Shown: piece by piece, positions 55,561-64,000 of the stretch
Numbering within the stretch: position 1 is the stretch's first letter
Layout: every line of letters begins with the position of its first letter
Source of the DNA: Heterohyrax brucei
Taxonomy: Eukaryota > Chordata > Mammalia > Hyracoidea > Procaviidae
Length of the DNA: 64,000 nucleotides
Assembly (NCBI GenBank): GCA_028571685.1
Contig: CM053143.1
Location: 10,159,501 to 10,223,500, forward strand
Reading direction: 5' to 3'
The notes under the pieces: generated by a model
Databases searched by the model: none
Seen by the model: only the letters and a program-made list of their open reading frames with translations
Told to the model about the DNA's origin: nothing
Program-made: the position numbers and the translations under genes

Positions 55561-57204
55561 CCAAACTGTCAGCATACAAGCAGACAGAGACAGGAGGCTT
55601 CAGTGCTGAAGGTAAGTTTTTCACTTACTATGGAACTTAATGAAAACAGCTCCACATGTATATTACTTTTATTTTGGACACGTAGGCATTAGAAACGTGT
55701 ATTTGGAGAGCTGGAGGTAACTGTTTAGACTGTAATTAATAATTACATCATGAATAATGGATTACAAAGGCTGTTAGCATTTCAGAAAAGAATATATGAG
55801 TATTTACTTAAAGACATCTTAAATCGTGCCCTGATGAACTGATGAGCTTAATTGAGATGAAGCCTTAGTTCACTTTCAGGTCACAGGTTCCCATACTCTA
55901 GTTCAGGGAGACCCCATTCAGAAAGCCATCTATGAGTCCCTGTGAAATTCCCTTGGATTTTTCATCTTTGCATTGTCAAGGTACTAATAGACGTTGTCTT
56001 CAGCATCCATTACCCTCCACTAGATTTTCTGAATTCTGCAAATACCACTGCAAAATTAGTTGGTATACTATAATATTTGGGTCAAACCATGTGATGATCA
56101 CTTCAACAATTAGTGCTCTTCAGAAGACAAATAATGTACATGTTTTGAGTTAAGGTAATCATTAATATTTTCTACTATGTGAAACAGAAGACAGGTTAAA
56201 TCAGATGTAAAAAAAAAAGAACTAAAGCATTGCTTTAAAAGAAATAGGAATCATTTTAGGAACATAGTAAAATGTCACATGTTGAATCAAAATTAATCCA
56301 AGAATTTCTCAGGAAAACATTAATTCAACTCTATATCCAATTTTACAGCTACTTACATTACAGTATTCCCACAAAACTGATGATGGAGCCTGACTGGGTT
56401 CAAGAGAAGTACGGAAAGACCTTGCTGATGGAATTCCTCTCCAGTCATAGAATGTTCTGTCTGTTGGAAATACCAGTGTAGGTTAAAATAATATTTATCA
56501 AAGTGCCCACTAATCATATGGATTGTTACTAAGAGGAAATCAAATCATCTTTATGGACCCACTGTTCTTTATTAAAATCACATCTTGCCACCAAACTGAA
56601 GAGAGATGTTCAATGTGATAACATTGAAAAGAGAGTGGCTTCAATTAATTGGTTCCAACATATTTTACCACTCTCATATTTTTACTGCATATAGTGCGCC
56701 TATCAGAAAACTAATACTATCTTTCTTTTCATTCTCTCTTTCAAGAACATTCACTTCTTTTACTACAGGAAACTTAAAGCAAAATCTATTTGTAAATGCC
56801 AAGTGTTGATAAAAATAAAAGCAAAACCACCCTGTTACATAAGTAATTTAAAGGAAAATTATGAGTAATTATAAGTGGACAAGTATTGAATTTGCACAGT
56901 AAATGAAACTATTAAAAATGTTTAAGGTAAATGGGTTGAAAGAGTCAAGTTAGCCACCATGCACATATTATTTCTGTCTCAAGGCAGTTGCTATGTACTA
57001 TGTCTGCAGAAGCATTTTTTCCTATAGTGGAAAAAGGGGTTTTAGATGTATTCATCTACTTATGTCTCAGATTATTAATCATTAAAAAAAAGGAAACAAA
57101 TCACTTCAATCCTACTATCTAGACGAATCAAACTATTCTCATATTTTCAAGTTCCTCTATTAGTACTTGCTTAGTAGTAGGTGCATTCATTTCTGAAACT
57201 TTCA

Positions 57205-57277
57205 ATTTCTCTAAATATATATAAAATGAACCAGTCCATTGAAGACCAGTTCATTTTACATATATATTTAGAGAAAA
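57205..57277. repeat. Near-perfect 27-bp inverted repeat (hairpin)
   Basis: Arms TTTCTCTAAATATATA... (57205-57230) and its complement (57249-57276) pair with only a 2-nt bulge around an 18-nt loop. It could be a small MITE or a precursor-like RNA hairpin; nothing else supports either. Confidence 0.7.
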
Positions 57278-58437
57278 CTTAAAAGTAACAAATTCCCTCA
57301 TTACATTGTTTCAGTTTATTTACAGGACCATAATTTAAGAGTTACATAGGGAGACAGAGATGTAACCTGTTATATAATAAAAACATGATGTGATCTTGGA
57401 AAACCCTAATCAATAAATCACATACTTATCTCACGTGAACATCTTACCACATTTAAATTTTACATGAATTTATCCTCTATGAAAAAGGCGAGATCTCTAG
57501 AGGAACACAATAAATTGTATAATTCAATCACAACTCAATGTTGTGATAGTCAGGGAAAAGTTACATGTTGTCTTCACCAGGGGACTTCTACAAACCCAAG
57601 CAGGGTATAAGAAGATACAACAAAAAGAGCTCTTAGAGATGTACAAAGCCTCTACATTTCTTCTGAATCTTTCTTGACTAATTCCAAGCCTTCTCCAATT
57701 CACCAGCACTGTCTCCAACCCATCCACTTCCCTCAATTTGTTTCTGTGATAAGTGTCCTCGCATACTATAAAAATTATGCTTATCTGATCATTCTCCTTT
57801 TCAGATTTATAAACTTTTCTACGGAAAAGACAAAATCTTACTTTGCATTGCTTTGTATTTCTGATTCACTAGCAATGTGAAAAATGTGGCTAGGTAACTA
57901 TCAGTAGACAATAATTAGCTTCAAGAAGTTAAATCTCATAGATACACAGAAAATGTCCTCTAGTGAAGAGTCCAACCCACAATAAAACTAAAAAGTATAC
58001 AACTTATTTTTTCAAGACAGTCCAGAGCATTTTCAAATATTTTATTTTGTTTATCCAGAAGACAGACTCAGGTAGTCAAGAAGGTCATGTATTATTTTCT
58101 CCAGTATATAGGTATCAAACTTAAAAATATAGCTATAACTTTTCTACTTCAGAAAGCAATAAAGCCACCACTAAAATACTCAAGGTAATCCTTCACATAC
58201 TGATGCATGTTAATAACTCCTCCTCTAAAGTCAGTCACAGAAGGTGACATGCAACAAATTCTGTGGAAACACAGACAGTGACATGCAACAGTCGCTGGAA
58301 AGGTAGAAGCTGAGAGTCTGAAGAGGATCAAAGCCATTCATCAGACTAAATCCTCACCAGTTCCTCACAGAGCTACAATCGTCACAGATAATGCAACAAA
58401 AAAATGAAGAGGCTGATTTCTGGATGCTTGTGGGCCC

Positions 58438-58462
58438 CTGTGTGTGTGTGTATGTGTATGTA
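58438..58462. repeat. TG microsatellite
   Basis: TG-rich run with a TATG interruption. Confidence 0.8.
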
Positions 58463-59564
58463 CATACACACCGATGCAAAAGCAAGCTGAATACTGATAG
58501 ATGGAAAAATAATAAATCTTATTAAAAATCTCATCAGCGAATAGAACAAAAATAATTATTCTGAGATCAAGCAAATATAGGGAAAGTGTAAAAATTTAGA
58601 GATGAATGAAAATGGCCCCATTAAGTTAACAAGAAATTATTAGCAAAATAGGTCCTAACTCAGAACATAAATATGTAAAATAGCCCACCAAGACTTGTGT
58701 CTCCCTGATTCTGCATTTCCTCAGTACTTATTTTAGACTCATTTTTAAATTGTATGTCACTAGTCCACATCATTTTGCTGTCTTCTGCATGCATGTCTCA
58801 TATTCCTACCTAGACTTAAAAGTTTTTCATTTACTTCGTATTTGCTGCGTAACTGTATGCAATCTGTACCGCCGGTGCATTTTCTGTGTATGCTCCTGAA
58901 TTCAGGGGCTACTTTAGCACTGAGTTAAAGGTAACCCAGCAAAATTGGAAGAGTGAAAGACCCCATACATAATGCCACTGACAAAAATACGTGAAGAAAT
59001 GAAAAAGTTTTAGAAACCAGCTTTTTAGAATCTACATTTTTTCATAACCATTTTTTTTTTTTTTTTACCAGATCTTTGTCTCTCATTTCCTAGCATATCT
59101 TGTTGTGTATAAGGGTGATAGTTTTTAAAAACTTTCCAGTCAGGGCCAGCTTTTTATTTATTCCTCATTTTTATTCAAGTTTGCATCTCTACCAATAGAC
59201 CAATTATTTACACAAGTGGAAGATATTTCTAAAATCTAATAAGTATAGTTATTTTGGAGCTTATTTGTGAGATGACTCACAAAAAAAACTCAAAAGATTT
59301 TATACTGCTTGTGATATTTACTTAGAGAAAAGAGGGAAAAAATGACGGAAGGAATGAATAATCCTTCATAATCAAATATTACACCATTTCTATAATTCTG
59401 GTAGTGACTAATACCCATATTGTAAATAGATATACTTTTCCAATCACCATGATACCTGCAAAAGACTCCAAACTATCAGTAACTCAAAATTTTCAAATAC
59501 ACTGCTTCAGTCAACAAGAAACCATGATGTTCTTAAGAAAGTTTACATGAAGCTTCCAACACAG

Positions 59565-59778
59565 CAAAACCCAAACCAAACCAAACCTATCAATTCTAAC
59601 TCATAGGACTTTATAGGACAGAGTAGAACTGTCCCATTGGTTTTCCAAGGCTACAGTCTTTGTGGAAGCCAACTACCACATCTTTTCCCCGAGGAGCAGC
59701 TTATGTATTCGAACTGCTAATCTCCCCCTTTTTAGCCAACTACTTAACCCACTGTGCCACCAGGGCTCCTAGCAAGGC
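59565..59778 (-). mobile_element. AfroSINE variant, antisense
   Basis: CCAAACCAAACCAAACCTAT tail complement, ACAGAGTAGAACTGTCCC, GTATTCGAACTGCTAATCTC, TAACCCACTGTGCCACCAGG. About 40 bp longer in the middle (CTACAGTCTTTGTGGAAGCC), the same variant as at 52068 and 61740. Confidence 0.88.
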
Positions 59779-60232
59779 CCCAAAGAAATCCAAATGAAAA
59801 TGCAAAGTGTTTTTATTAGGAAATGATAGAGCACAAGATAGCACTGAGTTCAGGGGACCTACAGAATCCCTAGAGCCTCTTTTATGCCAAACTTGTTCTG
59901 TTTCCTTTTTATCAATTCCTTCCTATCAATTAATTCTTTGAGTTAATCACACATGCAGTTTTAATTTGTAGGTAATTACAAGCAATTAATAGTTAGGAGA
60001 CAGAATTAGCAGTTCTTAGTTTGATTATCTATATAATTAAAAGGGGTGGTAAACTAGAGTTGACAAATAGCATCTTAATCATCTGAATTATCAAACCCCA
60101 GAAGTCTGCTTGGGCAGCTGAATTCCATCTGTTATATTAGCTTAAATTTTAGAACAAATGGCTGATATGTTGATTTAAATAAATTCATATGTTTTAACTC
60201 ATAGTACAAAAATGAACAAAGTGTACAAGTGT
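59779..60232. other. Unassigned AT-rich sequence
   Basis: No gene or clear repeat recognised. Confidence 0.4.

Positions 60233-60233
<1 letters not shown>

Positions 60234-60277
<44 letters not shown>
60234..60277. repeat. CA microsatellite
   Basis: About 22 CA units directly left of MITE copy 5. Confidence 0.97.
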
Positions 60278-60279
<2 letters not shown>

Positions 60280-60282
60280 GGC

Positions 60283-61345
60283 TGACAGTTAAGTTTGCAA
60301 ACTCATCCTAGAAAAAAATGCTACATACTTCATTGCTGAATATCACTATGGTACCTTTGAAGTACTCTCCTCGGGAAGCTACATACCAATGCTAATGCCT
60401 AGTCCACCCTTCAAAGCAGTTTTGGAACTTTTTTCTGGAATGGCCATCAGAGTGATCATCATATTACTCTTGATGTCCTGAATATAATCAAAATGTCTTT
60501 CAATATTTTCTTTATCTTTGGGTAGAGAAAAGTCATTGGGGTCAGATCAGGTGAGTACAGAGGATGTTCCAATACAGTTGTTTACTGGATAAAAACTCCC
60601 ACACAACCATACAATTAAATTTGCAAACTTGCCACCATGCCACCGTGCCACCATGCCACCATGCACAAAGGTCATTCCAAAAGGAGTTACAAAATTGATT
60701 GGTGTCAGCGTATTGCTTCCCAAAGTGGAGTATTTTGAAGGTGATCATAATGTATGTCATGGATTGAATTGTGACCCCCAAAAATATGTGTAGCCATGGT
60801 CATGGGCCATAATTCCTTGTATTTTATGATTGTCCTCTATTTTGTGATTTTCCTATGCTATATGTTAAAGGATTAGGGTGGGACTGTAAATCCCTTAATA
60901 AGATCAGCTCCCTGCTGCACTGCAAAGGGAGTTTCTCTGGAGTATGGCTTGCCACACCCTTAATCCTTCCATTTTACAAGAGATACAAGAGATAAAAGAG
61001 AAGCAAGCAGAGAATTGAGAACCTCACCACATCAAGAAAGCAGCACTGGGAGAAGAACATGCACTTTAGACCTGAGGTTCCTGCACCAAGATGCTCCCTG
61101 GAAAAGGACTGATACAATACCAGACTTTCCTCCAGAGCCAACAAGGGAGAAAGCCTTCCCCTGGAGCCAACATCCTAAATTTGGACTTATAACCTACTAG
61201 ACTGTGTAAGAATAAACCTCCCTTTGTTAAAGCCGTTCGCTCATGATATTTCTGTCAGAGCAGCACTGACTAAAACGGTGATATTCAGCAATAAGGTATG
61301 TAGCACTTTGTCTAGGATGAGCTAGCCAACTTAACTGTCAGTCAT
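60283..61345. mobile_element. Foldback mariner-derived MITE, copy 5, split by a MaLR LTR
   Basis: Left part 60283-60754 (CAGTTAAGTTTGCAAACTCATC end, CCTAGTCCACCCTTCAAAGC arm, right-arm start). Right part 61277-61345 (GTGATATTCAGCAATAAGG, then GAGCTAGCCAACTTAACTGTC end). A full LTR (60755-61276) lies between. Both terminal inverted repeats are kept. Confidence 0.82.
60755..61276 (+). mobile_element. Solo MaLR LTR, sense
   Basis: 522 bp, TGTCATGGATTGAATTGTG to GCACTGACTAAAAC. It shows the full sense layout of this family: GATTAGGGTGGGACTG, AGAAAGCAGCACTGGGAG, and AATAAA near 61211. Inserted into the MITE at ..GTGATA..; the duplication is blurred. Confidence 0.87.
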
Positions 61346-61739
61346 AGTGCACGTGCATGTGTGTGTGTGTATTCTTACATTATATATATATATGCATACA
61401 TATAGTTTCTAAAACCAAACTATTTCACTGGTTTGGATTTTGCTCTTAATGAGCTGCCTTCAAAAGGATCAATAAAAATAAAGATTTGACAGACTTAGTT
61501 TTGTACATCTAATGCCAATCAGTATTCAGGATTCTCTTCTTATGTTACAAAACATCTCAGAAATATAGATAACTCTTTTTTTGGCACTTTTATATAATAA
61601 AATGTTCTATTTAGCTATTTTATTTGAGTGTCCTCAAAGAAAGCAAATGAAAACAAGTATTTAATTCTTCACTATATGATAGGACCAGGTGTTTACAGAT
61701 CACAGAGCAAACAGCAGTAAGATATACTTAGTCACAAAT
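61346..61739. other. Unassigned sequence with a TA/TG-rich patch
   Basis: No gene recognised. TG and TATA repeats lie at 61358-61400. Confidence 0.4.
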
Positions 61740-61925
61740 ATAGTAACCCAACCACAGCCATCAAGTCCAGTCTGATTCACAGTTACCTCACAGGAATTCC
61801 AAGGGTATAAATGCCTATGGAAGCAGACTGCTACACCTTTCTCTCATGAAGCCACTGGTGATTTTCAACCAGTAACCTTTCAGTTAGCAGTTGCTGTAGC
61901 ATCTGCACCACCAGGACTCCTCACC
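61740..61925 (-). mobile_element. AfroSINE variant, antisense
   Basis: ACCACAGCCATCAAGTCCAG, CTATGGAAGCAGACTGCTAC, AACCAGTAACCTTTCAGTTA, CACCACCAGGACTCCTC. The longer variant. Confidence 0.85.
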
Positions 61926-62076
61926 AATTGAACAGAGGAACTTTATTCTGATTAGGAGAAAGTATAACACAGATCAGTCACATCACCACTGCATAATATC
62001 TTTCTGAATTGCCAAGTATTTGAGCAAGCTTGGTAGATATTTTCCAGATAATAGCAAACAGAAAAAGTTCAAAAAG

Positions 62077-63009
62077 AGGGGGGCAGAGTCAAGTTGATGT
62101 ACTAAACACATGTCTCCCTAAATCCCTCTGGAAACCAAGGTCTGAATTGATAATTAATGGAGACTTCTGGACACCTAGCAAGCCCTAGGACATGGCATAG
62201 GGCTGTCTACTTAGTGTACATACCGTTGAGTGGAAAACTTCTTCTCTTTTGCCTACCCCTGTCCTTGTTGACTCTTGGCTCGCGCACACTGAAGGCAAAT
62301 CTCCATTTTGCCCTTTTTTGTCTGTCTTGGCTGGTGGGAGGGGCTGAGCTGACTGGCAGTAAGGCTCAGACTCACTGCTGATCCAATCAGCGAGTGGCAT
62401 TGCCACATTTTGAGTGCCTGACCTTGGAATCTGTGCAACTTGGCACCTCTAACCTCTCTCTATCTCTCTCAGAATCTCTGGATATCCACCACTGAATAGC
62501 CTTTTCTGAGGCAGGAGGGGGAGCTTGTACAGGATGCCATTTTGATTCACTGGGAGGCAGAGTTGCCTATACAGAAACCTCAGCTGGACCTAATTCCCAA
62601 GCTGTGAGGCAGTGCTTGCCCAGAGAATGCACTTTTCCAGCAGTAAAACAGTCTTTGATATAGAGGTACACACTTGGCTAGCTGGCAAGAGAGACTTGCA
62701 CACATGAAAGCTTGACAAATTTTGGAAGCTGTCAGATACCTTTTACCTTACATTAGAGAAATAATTGCAGTGCATTCAACGGCTTCTCTACCAGTCTTTA
62801 CTATCTTACATTATAGAGTCAGCCGACAGCTCCCCAGTGACTCTATAAGTGGGACTGTGTTTTAGCCAATCAAGAGGTGGAGCCTACTACCCCAGAGATT
62901 CTACTGAGCCCAGTCACTGAAGTACACAGGTGTCTGGTGAACAACTTACTTTTCAGACTGAGCTTTAGATCCTGTTAGAGCAATACTGGAGAAACAAAAC
63001 AACCTCTGG
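62077..63009 (+). promoter_or_regulatory. L1-C 5' UTR
   Basis: Moderately GC-rich leader with GGGAGGCAGAGTTGCC (62550) and CAAGCTGTGAGGCAGTGC. In L1s this region carries the internal Pol II promoter; activity of this copy is unknown. The open frames in it on both strands (62157-62438) are not genes. Confidence 0.7.
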
Positions 63010-63957
63010 ATGCCCCCAAAGCAACAAACTTTGGATCAGAACATTAGGAAGAGTTCACCAACAGCCTTGGAAGGCCCAAAAGAAAGATTCAAAAAATGTC
63101 CAAATGAAGAAGACTTTCTGAAATTATCAGAGGGCAGGTACAAAAGGATTATTTATAGAGTCCTCCTAGACCTTATGCAAAATGCCACAGAGCAAAATGA
63201 TAAATTAAGTGAGCTGTTTGATCTGATGGAACACCAGTACTCTCAAATCCAACAGATCAATAACAAAATCAAAGAGAGATAAAATTCAGTTCAAAGCCAA
63301 TAAAACAGAATGGAACAAATGGAGAATAGACTTTCTGACTTGGAAGACAGAGCTACTGACTCCAACATCTATGAGGAGATATCAGAAAAAAGAAAGAAGA
63401 AAAATGAAGAAACATTAAGAAGCATGTAAGATTCTATCAAGAAGAACAATCTGTGATTAATTGGAGTTCCTAAATAGGGTGAGACATCTGAGAACACAGA
63501 GTATTATGGCTGAGCTGCTGACAGAAAACTTCCTAGAAATTATGAAAGAAGAGAATACAAATATCCAAGATGCATACCAAACACCACTCAATGTAGATCC
63601 CAAAAGAAAGACTCCAAGACATATCATAATCAAGCTTAACAAAATGAAACACAAGCAGAAACTCTTAAGGGCAGCAAGACTCAAAGCAAAGCTAACATTC
63701 AGAGGGAAATCCTATAGGCTTTCATCAGATTTCTCAGCAGAAACGATGCTGGCATGGAGACAGGGGATGACACAGTCAAAGCCTTGAAGGAGGGGAACTT
63801 CCAAACAAGAATAATATATCCTGCAAAACTATCTTTCAAATACAAAAATGAAATCAAGACATTTGCAGATAAACAGAAACTCAGAGACTCTGTAGAAACC
63901 AAACCAAAGCTATAAGAAATACTGAAAGAAGCTCTTGGCTTAGAAGAACAAAACCAT
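63010..63957 (+). pseudogene. L1-C ORF1 remnant
   Basis: Starts MPPKQQTLDQNIRKSSP at 63010, reads a coiled-coil-like segment and stops at 63282. It continues in the same region with LEDRATDSNIYEE (about 63340), then a shifted piece 63461-63787 with TPRHIIIKLNKMKHKQKLL (RRM end and C-terminal domain). The end shows IIYPAKLSFKYKNEIKTF. ORF1p binds L1 RNA as a trimer; this copy cannot be translated through because of stops and shifts. Confidence 0.87.
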
Positions 63958-64000
63958 TAATTTTATATTTTACAAGGAAATACAGGACATATCATCCAGA

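Larger units (their letters stand above)
55063..59564. other. Long unassigned AT-rich stretch
   Basis: No gene recognised. Holds a faint L2-like patch (about 55465-55560), a hairpin (57205-57277), a TG microsatellite (58438-58462) and a T-run (59050-59066). Confidence 0.45.
62077..64000 (+). mobile_element. L1-C: 5' UTR and ORF1 (continues past the window)
   Basis: Plus-strand L1 that appears to begin at its true 5' end (GGGGGGCAGAGTCAAGTTG, the form usual at L1 5' ends). A 0.93-kb 5' UTR is followed by ORF1 at 63010; ORF2 would follow outside the window. The 5' UTR shows no monomer units like those in L1-A and L1-B. Confidence 0.87.

Noticed and set aside
57524-57880. Open frames on both strands in unique DNA
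   Set aside because: Short, mutually overlapping, no domain, no splice context.
62157-62438. Overlapping open frames on both strands
   Set aside because: Within the L1-C 5' UTR; no similarity to a protein and no conserved start.

Overview
The window is mammalian nuclear DNA made almost entirely of interspersed repeats and AT-rich unique sequence. Two families point to Afrotheria (elephant, manatee, hyrax and relatives): about fifteen copies of a tRNA-derived SINE of the AfroSINE type, and several RTE (BovB-like) LINEs whose 3' end shares the AfroSINE hairpin tail. The species is an inference from remembered families; no database was searched. No complete host gene is visible. Every long open frame belongs to a retroelement.

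Layout. 1-20110: two L1 elements lie head to tail on the minus strand (L1-A 1-14895, L1-B 14896-20110). L1-A is split twice. First comes a chimeric LTR element at 1290-4844, flanked by the 5-bp duplication AGGTT. Second comes a nearly complete minus-strand ERV-L provirus at 5490-12154 (LTR, tRNA-Leu primer site, gag, protease, RT, RNase H, integrase fused to dUTPase, no env, LTR), flanked by GGACC/GGCCC. 20179-26640: a near full-length RTE (minus), an AfroSINE, a 5'-truncated RTE (plus) and an ancient L1/HAL1-like remnant. 26640-34600: mostly unique sequence with L2 and MIR traces, one foldback mariner-derived MITE and a weak set of candidate exons on the minus strand. 34600-44500: AfroSINEs, an old L1 3' end, a second RTE carrying nested insertions, an ERV-L-type LTR split by a MITE, and a MaLR provirus (minus). 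44500-62000: solo MaLR and class I-like LTRs, more foldback MITEs, AfroSINE clusters and long unique stretches. 62077-64000: the 5' end of a plus-strand L1 with a broken ORF1.

Two observations stand out. The chimeric element 1290-4844 has a MaLR 3' LTR facing outward at one end, an ERV-L 3' LTR facing outward at the other, a short-homology junction between the two interiors, and one shared target duplication. This is best explained by integration of two joined incomplete cDNAs by ERV-L-type integrase. In addition, three insertions of only about 26-37 bp (25927-25951, 45995-46031, 54760-54794) each consist of just the terminal hairpin and tail of an RTE/SINE-like RNA, start at the same hairpin, and have their own target duplications.

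The retroelement genes are all damaged. The ERV-L pol keeps intact YIDD, protease DTG and integrase HHCC/DD35E signatures but has stops and frameshifts, and its RNase H has lost a conserved Asp. Insertion order can be read from the nesting: the L1s are oldest in the left third, then the chimeric element and the ERV-L; in the right half LTRs, MITEs and SINEs interrupt one another.
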